NCBI RefSeq assembly: GCF_029223485.1
Contig: NZ_JARHTP010000029.1
Coordinates: forward strand, 1 to 64,000
Direction: 5' to 3'
DNA: 64,000 bases
DNA from: Streptomyces coacervatus
GTDB lineage: Bacteria > Actinomycetota > Actinomycetes > Streptomycetales > Streptomycetaceae
The notes beneath the pieces were generated by a model that was not told where the DNA came from, did no database searches, and was given only the letters and a program-made list of their open reading frames with translations. Shown here one piece after another: positions 35,972-44,938 of this stretch. The position numbers and the translations under genes were made by a program. The number at the start of each line of letters is the position of its first letter. Position 1 is the stretch's first letter.

Positions 35972-36250
35972 CAGGGCCATTACACGGGCTGCTCAACTCC
36001 GGCACCCGACAAATGCCGGGTCCAGGTCGATCTTCAGCAATACGAGTACGGCGGGTACTGGCGCGCGGTGAAGCACAAGGACAGCGGGTGAGCGAACTGC
36101 AGCGGGCGCTGCACCACTCCGCCGCTCACGTGCGTGCATGATGGAGAGAAGGAGACGTACAACACTCAGGTGACCCTTCAGGGCGAGTACCACGGACGCT
36201 TCAGCGAACCCGGAATCTCAGACACGGGCAACACCGTGATCGACTGCTGA
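35972..36250 (+). pseudogene. 3' part of the split secreted Cys-containing protein
   Basis: The frame reads QGHYTGCSTPAPDKCRVQVD, then YEYGGYWRAVKHKDSG. It hits an in-frame TGA at about 36088 where Trp (TGG) would fit, and continues ANCSGRCTTPPLTC to TLQGEYHGRFSEPG and NTVIDC before a stop at 36248-36250. The gene is thus broken three ways: insertion, frameshift and nonsense codon. Confidence 0.6.
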
Positions 36251-36266
36251 AGTCCGTTCACCCGTG

Positions 36267-36299
36267 ACGGCCTGCCGGATTGATTCGGTAGGCCGTTTT
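36267..36299 (+). terminator. Rho-independent terminator
   Basis: ACGGCCTGCCG and CGGTAGGCCGT form a stem around GATTGATT and are followed by TTTT. It lies 16 bases after the stop of the split secreted-protein gene, which it evidently served. Confidence 0.85.
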
Positions 36300-36335
36300 C
36301 GGCTTCGGTCGCACAGACGAAAGTGAGACAGCAGC

Positions 36336-36641
36336 ATGCATGTTCATTTTGAAGCAGTAGACCCAGAGAGAATGATCAGGTTCTGGGGCGGCATCCCGGG
36401 TTGGGGTGGGTACAGCGTCGGCGAAGCGGAATCTCCGGCTGTGCTACCGGTCGTCACCGTCCTTGTCGGAACGATCGCCGAACAGGTTCAGACGCTGATC
36501 GCCAAGGGCGCCTCTCTCGTGGAACCTCACGATTGCATGCACGCCCTCATGACTGATCCGGAAGGCAACAGGTTTATGGTGGTGCTCGACCCCGATCACG
36601 AAGCCCCGGCTGCCGGTTGTTCTCACCGCCTGGGTCGATGA
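36336..36641 (+). pseudogene. VOC/glyoxalase-like fragment
   Basis: A 101-codon frame with VHFEAVDPERMIRFWGG at the start and LMTDPEGNRFMVVLDPDHE near the end, which resemble the two beta-alpha-beta ends of VOC-superfamily proteins. The middle is too short for a complete domain. After about 36608 the frame runs into an IS481 fragment. Probably truncated; a small functional protein cannot be excluded. Confidence 0.45.
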
Positions 36642-36900
36642 AGCGGCGTTTGCCGAGGCCGAGCCGGGTCAGGTGTCGGCTGACAGTTCGCCGGTTGATC
36701 ACAAAACCGATACTCACAAGTTCGTCGGTGATCCGTTGCGCGGACCACTTGTGCTCGCGGCGCCAGGACTCGAACTGCTCGATGACCCATGCTGGAGTCG
36801 CGTTCGGACTCCGGTGCGTGGGACGTGTCTGGCACCGCTTCACGAGCCGCCTACGGCCCTCGACGCTCAGGGCGCATTCGCGTGGGGCACTCGTCGTCCT
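36608..36900 (-). pseudogene. IS481-type transposase fragment
   Basis: The minus strand reads LSVEGRRRLVKRCQTRP, then NATPAWVIEQFESWRREHKW, RRTVSRHLTRLGLGKRRF and IDPGGENNR. This is the helix-turn-helix half of an IS481/IS3-type transposase with about 40 residues missing after RCQTRP. It ends at the junction with the VOC-like fragment. No catalytic domain is present. Confidence 0.7.
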
Positions 36901-36961
36901 CTCGAAGTCAGACGACGGCAGGCGCGATACCTGTCGTGCGCGCCTGCCGCATTGCGGCCTT

Positions 36962-37327
36962 TCAGTCCAGCGGTGCGACGCGGATACGGTTCCCGTCAGG
37001 ATCGGCTGCGAGGAAGGTCAGCCCGAACCCAGCATCATGAGGCTCGCGCAGGATCGTGACCCCCTTGGAATTCCACTGCTCAAAGGTCGCGTTGAGCTCG
37101 TCGGGTCCACCGTCGATGGCCAGGCAGACCTCACTGGTGCGCGGGACGTCCGGTGACAGATCCTCGAACTGGCCAGACCACACAGCGAGGTCAGCGCCTG
37201 GCCCGAGGTCGAAGGTGATGTATCCCGAAGTCTCGGACGAGGGGCTCATGCCGAGGATGTCGCCGTAGAAACGAGCTGCGGCGGGAGCGTCGTTCACGTA
37301 GACGATGGACACGACGGATGCGGTCAT
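36962..37327 (-). CDS. VOC-family (glyoxalase/bleomycin-resistance-like) protein
   Basis: 121 residues covering one complete VOC unit. It begins SVVSIVYVNDAPAAARFYGD, then ILGMSP, the middle strand YITFDLGPGADLAVW, and ends GLTFLAADPDGNRIRVAPLD. Such proteins bind a metal and a small ligand; some detoxify metabolites or sequester antibiotics. The exact substrate cannot be deduced. GAAGGAAC precedes the ATG. It sits alone between two transposase remnants and may have been carried in with them. Confidence 0.85.
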   Translation of the reverse strand: MTASVVSIVYVNDAPAAARFYGDILGMSPSSETSGYITFDLGPGADLAVWSGQFEDLSPDVPRTSEVCLAIDGGPDELNATFEQWNSKGVTILREPHDAGFGLTFLAADPDGNRIRVAPLD

Positions 37328-37531
37328 GGTTGTTCCTTCTCACAGGTCGTAGGTACGCATCCACCAGACCGACCGTGATATGCGCCGCATCGTGTCGCAA
37401 TTCCTCAAAAAATTGGTGTGCGACCCCAGACCGCTTCTTCACCCTGATGCTGCTCCTCAAATGGGTCTGCTGCACGATCGGGTGACATCTGAACTGGCTT
37501 GCTCTGTGGGGCGGGTGGGAAGGATGTCGCT

Positions 37532-38650
37532 TTGCCCAAGCCTTATCTGCAAGAGTTCCGCCAGGATGTCGTATGGGTCGCGAGGAACCGCGGCCCGGGC
37601 GTGACGGTCGAGCAGGTGGCCGCCGACTTCGGAGTGCACTCGATGACGCTGTGGAAATGGATGCGTCGCGCGGACATCGACGACGGGACAAAGCCCGGAA
37701 CGACCAGCCAGGACAACGCGGAACTACGGGAAGCGCGTCGGCGGATCAAGCTGCAGGAGCAGGAGAACGAGGTCCTGCGCCGGGCCGCAGCCTATCTGTC
37801 GCAGGCGCATCTGCCGGAAAAGGATCTACCCGCTCGTGAAAGAGCTGGCCACGGGAGGAATTCCCGTCACGGTAACGTGCAGGGTCCTCAAGCTTGCCCG
37901 CCAGCCCTCCTACCGCTGGCTCGAACGGCCGGTGACCGATGCCGAGTTCGAGCAGGCCACACGCGCGAACGCGTTGTTCGACGCTCACCGCGAAGATCCG
38001 GAGTTCGGCTACCGATTCCTGGCCGACGAAGCCCGCAGCGCGGGATCCGGCATGGCCGACCGGACCGCGTGGCGGATCTGCCGGGACAACAACCGGTGGA
38101 GCGTGTTCGGCAAGAAGCGCGGCAGCATCAAGAAGGCCAGCCCGCCGGTGCACGATGACCTCGTCCGCCGTGACTTCACCGCGACCGGGCCGAACCGGCT
38201 GTGGCTTACCGATATCACCGAACACGCCACCGGCGAAGGCAAGTTGTATCTCTGCGCGATCAAGGACGTCTTCAGCAAGAGGATCGTCGGCTATTCGATC
38301 GACACGCGGATGAAGTGCCGCCTGGCCGTCACAGCCCTGGACAACGCTGTTGCCTGGCGTGGACACGTCGACGGGTGCATTCTGCACAGCGACCGAGGAT
38401 CGCAGTTCCGGTCACGGAAGTTCGTTCGGGCGCTCGATCGGCACCGGATCGTCGGCTCGATAGGGCGGGTCGGAGCGGCAGGCGACAACGCGGCCATGGA
38501 GTCCTTCTTCAGCCTGCTGCAGAAGAATGTCCTCGACCGTCGGGCGTGGGCCACCCGCGAGGAACTGCGGATCGCGATCGTGGCCTGGATCGAGAGGACC
38601 TACCACCGGCGCCGCAGACAAGCCTCGCTCGGCCGGCTGACCCCCGTCGT
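37532..38650 (+). pseudogene. IS3-family transposase (orfA/orfB), frameshifted and 3'-truncated
   Basis: OrfA from about 37532 has EFRQDVVWVARNRGPGVTV, TLWKWMRR and ENEVLRRAAAYLSQAHLP. OrfB from about 37836 has the DDE core: LWLTDITEHATGEGKLYLC, ILHSDRGSQFRS and NAAMESFFSLLQKNVLD. In related elements orfA ends GKGSTRS; here one G is missing from the run near 37814, so the orfA frame runs on. OrfB breaks off after RRRRQASLGRLTPV where IS701-like sequence begins, removing about the last 15 residues and the right end. Confidence 0.85.
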
Positions 38651-38927
38651 CGATGACCCACACCTCGGGCCCGACCACCTGAACCAGTCGCTCGGCGATC
38701 CGCCGCCGCACCGGCGTCCATTGCCACGGCGACTGGTTGACGAACTGCTGCAGTGCCTGCATGTTCCCGTCCGGCAGCCGCTGGGCCATCGGCTGGATCG
38801 ACTTGCGCCGGCCGTCCAGCATCAGCCCCCGCAGATAGCACTCGCCCTTGGCCCGCTGATCCTTGCGCGGCACCGAGGCGAACACATCAGCCACGAGCAG
38901 CCCCAACGCGGCCCGTAATCGGTTCAT
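38651..38927 (-). pseudogene. IS701-type transposase N-terminal fragment
   Basis: From ATG 38927: MNRLRAALGLLVADVFASVP, RKDQRAKGECYLRGLMLDGR, MQALQQFVNQSPWQW and PVRRRIAERLVQVVGPEVWV, the N-terminal domain of IS701-family transposases. The sequence is cut at VIDD, exactly at the IS3 junction, so the catalytic core is missing. Confidence 0.8.
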
Positions 38928-39035
38928 TTCATGCGTGTCCACACACCCAACATGCTCGTGATCAGCGCAAACGCATACACCTAACGAAGCACTACTAGGC
39001 AGTTTCGTTCTGATCATCGGATCGTTGGTTCGGGT

Positions 39036-39140
39036 GTGCCGCTGACTGACGCGCAGTGGGCGCGGATCAAGCCGTTACCCCCGGACCGGACACCGAAGCG
39101 GGGTGGCCGGTGGCGTGACCACCGAGAGGTGATCGACGCT
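39036..39140 (+). pseudogene. IS5-type transposase N-terminal fragment
   Basis: GTG 39036 opens PLTDAQWARIKPLPPDRTPK, then RGGRWRDHREVIDA, the beginning of an IS5-type transposase. The sequence diverges after about 35 codons. It has the same origin as the fragment at 18133. Confidence 0.7.
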
Positions 39141-39238
39141 CGTTTCTGGGACTCGCGCTGTGTCGGGGGTTCAGCGCGCGGAGGCCGGCGCCCGGGTGCG
39201 GAGTTCCCCGATGCCCCCCAGTTGGCGCTGTCGAATCG

Positions 39239-39967
39239 TCAGGGTCGGACCGGGAGGTTGGCCTCCCATCCGTCGAGAAGTCGTTCGAGTCCCAGTTCGA
39301 AACCGCGCTCGGCGCTGTCGGCCGCGTGGGGAAGTTCGGCATCACGAATGACGCGGGCGAGGAGTGGATGGCGCCCGGCTTTGACGACTTTGTCGAGGTA
39401 GGGCGCGTGGGCGTCCATCCATTCCTGATTGCCGACTCCGGAGCGTCGGACGGCTTCCTGTTGGGCGAGTTCGCCGATGGCGTAGCCGCGGACGAAGGCT
39501 TGCAGCGTATCGACGACGGTGATCATGACGTCGATGTCGAAGCCAAGGGGATCGAGGGCGGCGAGTGCGCGTTCGGTGGCATCGAGGGAGTTCGGTCCAA
39601 GTGATGGGCGCCCTGCCGCAAGGGAGGTCATCCAGGGATGCCGGTGGATGGTCGCCCGGGAGCGATAGGCCAGTGTCCGCAAGTCGCCGCGCCAGTCGCC
39701 GGTGGCGGCAGGCGGGCCGCCGTCTTCGGCCGCTACGGCGTCGACCATGAGATCGAGCAGGTCGTCTTTGGATGCCAGGTAGCGGTAGAGCGAGGCTGTG
39801 CCCGTTCCCAGTTCCTTCGCGACGCGCCGCATGGACAGTGCGTCGATGCCCTCGGCGTCGGCGATCGCGATGGCGGCGGCGGTGATCTCTGCCCGGGTGC
39901 GTGAGGGTGCGGGGCCTTTCGCGGCCCGCTCTGGCCGGTTCCAGACCACCGTGTGAGCGTCGTTCAT
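39239..39967 (-). CDS. TetR-family repressor (module 1)
   Basis: 242 residues. The N-terminal HTH is RAEITAAAIAIADAEGIDAL, then SMRRVAKELGTGTASLYRYL, of the TetR type. A TetR_C-like ligand domain follows (HPWMTSLAAGRPSLGPNSLD, LQAFVRGYAIGELAQQEAVR). GGAGGG lies eight bases before the ATG. It is transcribed divergently from an FAD monooxygenase 112 bp away. The gap contains inverted CGCAGTA-type half-sites, so it probably represses that gene and itself until a ligand binds. Confidence 0.9.
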   Translation of the reverse strand: MNDAHTVVWNRPERAAKGPAPSRTRAEITAAAIAIADAEGIDALSMRRVAKELGTGTASLYRYLASKDDLLDLMVDAVAAEDGGPPAATGDWRGDLRTLAYRSRATIHRHPWMTSLAAGRPSLGPNSLDATERALAALDPLGFDIDVMITVVDTLQAFVRGYAIGELAQQEAVRRSGVGNQEWMDAHAPYLDKVVKAGRHPLLARVIRDAELPHAADSAERGFELGLERLLDGWEANLPVRP

Positions 39968-39983
39968 CGGGTTTCCCTCCTCG

Positions 39984-40035
39984 CTACTGCGCTCACTGTT
40001 CGCAGTAGTGCTATCGTGGCGCCATTACTGCGAAC
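39984..40035. promoter_or_regulatory. Probable TetR operator (three half-sites)
   Basis: CTACTGCG (39984-39991) faces CGCAGTAG (40001-40008). GTTCGCAGTA (39998-40007) faces TACTGCGAAC (40026-40035) as a perfect ten-base inverted repeat. They lie between the divergent TetR and monooxygenase genes. Confidence 0.7.
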
Positions 40036-40078
40036 ACTGTACCCGAGTAGAGCATGTCCAGCCGAATGGGAAACCACC

Positions 40079-41212
40079 ATGAAGACTCACGTCACCATCA
40101 TCGGCGCCGGGCTCGGCGGCCTGACCCTCGCCAGGGTCCTGCACCTGCACGGCATCCCCGCGACCATCTACGAAGCCGAGACATCGGCGGACACCCGCAC
40201 GCAGGGCGGCCAGCTCGACATCCACGAGTACAACGGGCAGCTCGCCCTCGAAGCGGCCGGCCTCACCGACGAGTTCCGCGCGGCCATCCACGAAGGCGGC
40301 GAGGCGGTGCGCGTGCTCGACCAGCACGGCGCGGTCCTGCTTGACCAGCCCGACGACGGCACGGGCGGGCGCCCCGAGGTGCTCCGCGGAGACCTGCGTC
40401 GGATCCTGATCAACTCGCTGCCCAGCGAGATGATCCAGTGGGGACACAAGGTCACCGGTGTCCGCCCCCTCGGAGACGGAAGGCACGAGCTGACGTTCGC
40501 CGACGGGCCGACCGTGACGACCAGCCTCCTCGTGGGCGCGGACGGCGCCTGGTCGAGGGTCCGGCCGCTGCTCTCCGACGCGAAGCCCGAGTACGTCGGC
40601 ACGTCGTTCATCGAGACCTACCTGTACGACGCCGACCAACGCCACCCTGCAGCGGCCAAGGCCAGCGGCGACGGTTCCCTGTTTGCCGTCACGGCCGGCA
40701 AGGGGATCCTTGGCCATCGAGAGGCCCACGCCGTTCTTCACACCTACGTCGCGCTCAACAAGCCGCAGGACTGGATCGCCGCCACCCTCGCCAGTCCCGA
40801 AACGGCGGCGGCCCGGCTCGCGGCCGAATTCACCGGATGGGCGCCTGAACTCACCGCACTCATCACTGACGGGGAAACCGTCCTCGCCCCGCGCCCGATC
40901 AGCGCCCTGCCGATCGGCCACCGCTGGGACCGCGTTCCCGGAGTGACGCTGCTGGGCGACGCCGCCCACCTCATGTCACCGTTCGCCGGGGAGGGCGCCA
41001 ACCTCGCCATGTTCGACGGCGCCGAACTCGGCAAAGCCATCGCCGCACACCCCGACGACATCGAAGCCGCCCTTGCGGAGTACGAGCAGGCCCTTTTCCC
41101 CCGCAGTGCCCGGTTCGCCGCCGAGTCGGACAAGAACCACCAGCTCATCTTCGGTGACAACGCCCCCGCCGGCTTGCTCAACCTGCTCACCGACCAGGAG
41201 CCGACCGAATGA
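40079..41212 (+). CDS. FAD-dependent monooxygenase (TetX/PHBH-like), module 1
   Basis: 377 residues from ATG 40079. The Rossmann motif GAGLGGLTLARVL is at the N-terminus. DG/GD motifs are LLVGADGAWSRVR (about residue 160) and GVTLLGDAAHLMSPFAGEGA (about 295), typical of group A flavin monooxygenases. Overall it is nearest to TetX-like enzymes that hydroxylate aromatic or polyketide antibiotics. The substrate is unknown. It is regulated by the divergent TetR. It is paralogous to the enzyme at 44939, with the same length and motif order. Confidence 0.9.
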   Translation: MKTHVTIIGAGLGGLTLARVLHLHGIPATIYEAETSADTRTQGGQLDIHEYNGQLALEAAGLTDEFRAAIHEGGEAVRVLDQHGAVLLDQPDDGTGGRPEVLRGDLRRILINSLPSEMIQWGHKVTGVRPLGDGRHELTFADGPTVTTSLLVGADGAWSRVRPLLSDAKPEYVGTSFIETYLYDADQRHPAAAKASGDGSLFAVTAGKGILGHREAHAVLHTYVALNKPQDWIAATLASPETAAARLAAEFTGWAPELTALITDGETVLAPRPISALPIGHRWDRVPGVTLLGDAAHLMSPFAGEGANLAMFDGAELGKAIAAHPDDIEAALAEYEQALFPRSARFAAESDKNHQLIFGDNAPAGLLNLLTDQEPTE

Positions 41213-41616
41213 GCAGGGCCCACAGATCCGCGATCGTGAGCCGCAGGCGTCGGTCTGGCCGCCCCCACGGCCAGCATCCGCACGGACAAGCCGCTGCTGA
41301 CGTTGAAGCAGATCGCCGCCGCGTTCGGCGACATGCCGAGCGACCGCGCCGACTTTAGGGCGTGCGTACCGCTCCATGAGCGGACGGGGGCGTGGCGGGA
41401 GCGGGCCAGCAGCATGGGGGTGGAGGCAGCCAGGAGACCGTCAAGACGTTCGTGTCCTGCATTCTCGGCAGACTCGGGCTTCGCAACCCTGTTCGGGTTG
41501 GTCGTGTACGCCTGCCGCCGGGGGCTGGTGATCTGATGCGGTTCCGCGCAGCGGCCGGCCGTGCGGCATTGAGGTGGTCGCGTGGACGTATGGGTGAAGC
41601 GGCCGGACGGCGCCGA
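41213..41616. other. Non-coding stretch after module 1
   Basis: About 400 bp. A plus frame has DKPLLTLKQIAAAFGDMPSD, which looks protein-like for about 30 codons but has no start or continuation. Possibly a gene remnant. Nothing else seen. Confidence 0.3.
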
Positions 41617-42522
41617 CTACGACGCTCCGCACATGGCCAGCGCGGTTCGCGCCAGCCCGCGCAGCCAGGTGTGGGCGTGGTCGGTGTCGTAGCGCTGATG
41701 CCACGACAGGTATATCGGTGCCGGCGGCAGTTCGAGCGGGAGGGGGAGCACGACCAGGCCGAGGTCGGCGACCGCTGACCGTGTGGTGGCTTCGGGGACG
41801 CTGATCAGGAGATCGGAGCCGCGCGCGAACTCCAGCGCGGCCGCTTCCGTGGGCGCGGTCGCCACCACGCGGCGGGTGAGGCCGAGCCGCGTGAGGGCGT
41901 CGTCGAGGGCATTGCCGAGGTTTCCACGTCGAGAGACGGTGACGTGCTCAGCGGCGGCGTACCGCTTTGCGGTGACGGTGCTGACGCGGGTGAGGGGGTG
42001 CCCCTGCCTCACGACGATGACGAGGCGGGTCTCGCCCACGTTCTCGGCTCGGATGTCCGGTGCGCTCGGGCGGTTGGCGTTCGCCTCCAGGTCGACCTCA
42101 CCGCGCCGCAGCTCGGGGGTGTCGATGCTCGATTCCGCGACGAAGCGCAGTCGCACGCCCGGTGCCTGTCCGCGCACGGCCGCGAGCAGTGCGGGGCCGC
42201 TCAAGGCAACCAGGGAATCGTGCCAGCGCAGTGTGAACGTGCGCTCCAGCGTTGCCAGATCGAGTTCACGGCTCGGTGCCAGCACCCCTTGGACCTGGTG
42301 CAGCAGCTCGTGCACCTGCTCCCGGACTGCGATCGCGTACGGCGTCGGGGTCATCGTGCGGCCGGTCCGTACCAGGATCTGATCTCCGGTCGTGCGCCGG
42401 ATTCGGCCCAGGCTCCGGCTCATCGCGGGGGCGGTGACGTGCAGGCGTGCGGCCGCCCCGGCCACGCTGCCCTCCTCCAGCAGCGCATCGAGCGCGACCA
42501 GCAAGTTCAAATCCAATTGCAT
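41617..42522 (-). CDS. LysR-family transcriptional regulator
   Basis: 301 residues from ATG 42522 (MQLDLNLLVALDALLEEGSV). The winged HTH continues ARLHVTAPAMSRSLGRIRR. The effector domain follows with TFTLRWHDSLVALSGPALLA, EVDLEANANRPSAPDIRAEN and the LPLPLELPPAPIYLSWHQRY tail typical of the PnbR/NahR-like group. It is divergent from the IMPase-like gene, 138 bp apart, so it most likely regulates the two plus-strand genes that follow. Confidence 0.9.
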   Translation of the reverse strand: MQLDLNLLVALDALLEEGSVAGAAARLHVTAPAMSRSLGRIRRTTGDQILVRTGRTMTPTPYAIAVREQVHELLHQVQGVLAPSRELDLATLERTFTLRWHDSLVALSGPALLAAVRGQAPGVRLRFVAESSIDTPELRRGEVDLEANANRPSAPDIRAENVGETRLVIVVRQGHPLTRVSTVTAKRYAAAEHVTVSRRGNLGNALDDALTRLGLTRRVVATAPTEAAALEFARGSDLLISVPEATTRSAVADLGLVVLPLPLELPPAPIYLSWHQRYDTDHAHTWLRGLARTALAMCGAS

Positions 42523-42660
42523 GTGAGTAATCCTAGCCGTGCCTGACATGCATTTGATGTTAATCAAGGGGCTCTATACCTTCGAGACCAGAGCGCAAGA
42601 CGGAACGCCCAGCTCGGCCAGACCGGCCTCATCACCCCCTCCTCACACAGGAGTACCACC

Positions 42661-43479
42661 ATGTCCGAAACGCATCAGACCACCGATGTCGCCGCCTCCG
42701 ACGCCGACCTGCTCGCCCAGACCGCGATCGCCGTGCGCGCGGCCGGTTCGGCGCTGCACGAGCGCTTCGGCGAGGTGGCCCGCTACCAGAGCCGCCAAGA
42801 GCTGATGAGCGCGCTCGCCGCCAACGACGACGCGGCGCTCGACATCCTGCGCCCCCGCCTCACGCGCCTGCGTCCGGACGCCGGCTGGGTGGAGGACGAG
42901 CTGGACGGCGGGGCGCTGCCGCCCGGCGAATGGTGGGTCGTGGACCCGGCCGAGGGCAACGTCAACCACCTGCACGCCCTGCCGGAGTGGGCGGTGACCG
43001 CCACTCTCGTGCGTGAGAACCAGCCGGTGCTCACCGCGGTTCACCTGCCGTTGACCGGCGAGACCTACACCGCGCTCACCGGCGAGGGCGCCTACCTCGA
43101 CGACCGGCCGCTGCACGTCTCCCCCACTGCGGACCTCGGCCTGAGCATCGTGGCCTCCAGCCAGGCCCGGCCGGACGAGGACGAGAAGGTCGTGCGGCGC
43201 GTCGGTTCCTCGATCACCGCGATGCTCTTCGACGCGCTCGTCGTCCGTACTTCCGTGCCCGCGACCCTGCACCTGCTGAACGTGGCCGCCGGCCGGATCG
43301 ACGCCTTCTGGCAGTTCGCCGGCGCCCGCGCGGACCTGCTGCCCGGGGCGCTGCTCGTCACCGAGGCCGGCGGACGGATCTCCGACGCCCAGGGCCGCCC
43401 CTGGACCCCCAAGAGCGAGAGCTTCCTGGCTGCCGCGCCCGGCGTCCACGCCGAGGCCATATCCACGCTCTCGCGCTGA
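42661..43479 (+). CDS. Inositol monophosphatase-like protein
   Basis: 272 residues with the fold of the IMPase/FBPase family: a helical N-terminus, the first metal acid in GWVEDE, a core motif WVVDPAEGNVNHLHA near residue 97, and the C-terminal AGARADLLPGALLVTEAGG. Standard enzymes have D-P-x-D-G-T. Here E replaces the second Asp and N replaces the Thr that activates water, and the usual W before the last Asp is A. It may be a phosphatase with changed specificity or a non-enzymatic member. Followed by a reductase gene 41 bp downstream. Confidence 0.8.
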   Translation: MSETHQTTDVAASDADLLAQTAIAVRAAGSALHERFGEVARYQSRQELMSALAANDDAALDILRPRLTRLRPDAGWVEDELDGGALPPGEWWVVDPAEGNVNHLHALPEWAVTATLVRENQPVLTAVHLPLTGETYTALTGEGAYLDDRPLHVSPTADLGLSIVASSQARPDEDEKVVRRVGSSITAMLFDALVVRTSVPATLHLLNVAAGRIDAFWQFAGARADLLPGALLVTEAGGRISDAQGRPWTPKSESFLAAAPGVHAEAISTLSR

Positions 43480-43520
43480 CCGGGCACCACAACCTGCACG
43501 TACGGAAGGACCAGATCATC

Positions 43521-44117
43521 ATGACCACGATCGCAGTTCTCGGAAACGGCCGCGTCGGCGGCAACCTGGCCACAGCCCTCACCCGGGCCGGGCATGAGGT
43601 GACCGTGGCGGACCGCGCGCCAGGCGCCACCGCCGCCGCTGCCCGGACAGCCCAGATCGTCATCAACGCCACCCCGGGCGCCAGCTCGCTGGACCGGCTC
43701 GTCGCCCTGCGCGAGGAACTGCGCGACAAGATCCTCGTCGACGTCTCCAACGCCACCGTCGACGGACCGGACGGACTGCCCGCCGACCTGATCTACCGCG
43801 GCTCAAGCCTCGCCGAGCAACTCCAAGAAGCGCTCCCCGACACGCGCGTCGTCAAGACGCTCAACACGATGCTCTACGCGGTGATGACCGCGCCCGCCGC
43901 GCTTACCCAGCCGCCGACCGCCTTCCTCTCCGGCCAGGACCCGCAGGCCAAGCAGGTCGCCCGCGGACTGCTCGAGGACCTCGGCTGGCACCAGGAGTGG
44001 ATCACGGACCTGGGTGGGATCGAGACCGCGCGGGCTGCTGAGGCCGCGATCCTGTTCGTGCCGCACGTGATCCGATCCAGCGGATTCGCGCCCTTCGCAA
44101 TCTCGATCGCTCGCTGA
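43521..44117 (+). CDS. NAD(P)-binding reductase (F420-dependent NADP oxidoreductase-like)
   Basis: 198 residues. The N-terminal Rossmann unit TIAVLGNGRVGGNLATALTR carries GxGxxG. VINATPGASSLDRL, KILVDVSNATVDGPDG and VVKTLNTMLYAVM follow the pattern of the F420H2:NADP oxidoreductase/NAD-binding 2 group. It probably transfers hydride to NADP or to a small substrate. It is co-transcribed with the IMPase-like gene (41-bp gap, same strand), both under the LysR regulator by inference. Confidence 0.8.
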   Translation: MTTIAVLGNGRVGGNLATALTRAGHEVTVADRAPGATAAAARTAQIVINATPGASSLDRLVALREELRDKILVDVSNATVDGPDGLPADLIYRGSSLAEQLQEALPDTRVVKTLNTMLYAVMTAPAALTQPPTAFLSGQDPQAKQVARGLLEDLGWHQEWITDLGGIETARAAEAAILFVPHVIRSSGFAPFAISIAR

Positions 44118-44220
44118 CAGCCGGACCCGCCTCTTCATGACACATGACCGTAAGACGTGGCGAGTTGGTGGGTCCGGCCAACCACGTCACACGGCCCTCT
44201 TCTCGTCCTCGCAGGCCGGG

Positions 44221-44814
44221 TCAGACGCTCGGATGGGAGGCCGCCCAGCCGTGTTCGAGCAGCGCGAAGGCCTCGTCGGCGGCTCGGCGCGGGTCGGCAT
44301 GTCGCAGGATGAGGCTGCGGGCCTCGAGGGAAAAACGGGCCAGGGCGGCGCAGCTGACGTCGTCCTCGGGGGCGCCGACGGCCTCGGCGATGGCCCTCGT
44401 CAGGGCCGCTTCGTGGCGGGTCCACATGCGCTGGGCGTAGTCGCGCAGCGCGGGAGTTTCCTGTACCAGGCGTGTGAAGTCGGCGAAGCGCGGGTCCGTG
44501 GTGTGGACGGCGAATTGGGTCTGTTTCAGCAGGAGGTGCTCCCGCAGCGCCTGCGGGATCGACTGGTCCGGGGGGCGCTCGCACACGGCGGCGACGAGTG
44601 CTGCTTCCAGGTCGTCGTCTTGGTCGAAGACCAGGGCTTCCTTGCCGGAGAAGTGTTTGAAGAGGGTGGTCACCGAGACGTCGGCGTAGTCGGCGACGTC
44701 CTTGACGCCGACCTGGTCGTACCCGCGTTCGAGGAAGAGCTCAAGTGCGGCGTCGGCCAGGGACTGGCGGGTCTGGGCCTTCTTGCGCTCGCGGCGCCCG
44801 GTTGGTTCGGTCAC
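44221..44814 (-). CDS. TetR-family repressor (module 2)
   Basis: 197 residues from GTG 44814. The HTH is ERKKAQTRQSLADAALELFL, then VGVKDVADYADVSVTTLFKH. The C-terminal half is AcrR-like (LVQETPALRDYAQRMWTRHE, ARFSLEARSLILRHADPRRA). It is divergent from the second FAD monooxygenase with an inverted repeat between. The arrangement is the same as module 1 at 39239-41212, though the TetR proteins are not closely alike. Confidence 0.9.
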   Translation of the reverse strand: MTEPTGRRERKKAQTRQSLADAALELFLERGYDQVGVKDVADYADVSVTTLFKHFSGKEALVFDQDDDLEAALVAAVCERPPDQSIPQALREHLLLKQTQFAVHTTDPRFADFTRLVQETPALRDYAQRMWTRHEAALTRAIAEAVGAPEDDVSCAALARFSLEARSLILRHADPRRAADEAFALLEHGWAASHPSV

Positions 44815-44848
44815 TCGCACACCGTATCTCGACGTGCATCCGCTATCA

Positions 44849-44867
44849 AAGTGTAGTGATTGCACTT
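44849..44867. promoter_or_regulatory. Probable TetR operator, module 2
   Basis: AAGTGTA-GTGAT-TGCACTT is an imperfect inverted repeat between the divergent TetR and monooxygenase genes, 72 bp before the monooxygenase start. Confidence 0.6.
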
Positions 44868-44938
44868 ATTAAGCGAGTGTGCTTTCTTGGTGCTGCCTGG
44901 CCTCCCGGCGGCTCATCCACCTCCCGAGGGAAGCTCCC

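Noticed and set aside
36574..36843. Minus-strand frame as a complete small DNA-binding protein
   Set aside because: The sequence is the HTH part of an IS481 transposase with an internal deletion and no catalytic domain.
37532..38650. Programmed frameshift as sole explanation for the IS3 orfA/orfB break
   Set aside because: OrfB lies in the +1 rather than -1 frame relative to orfA and orfA lacks its expected stop; a missing G fits both facts better.
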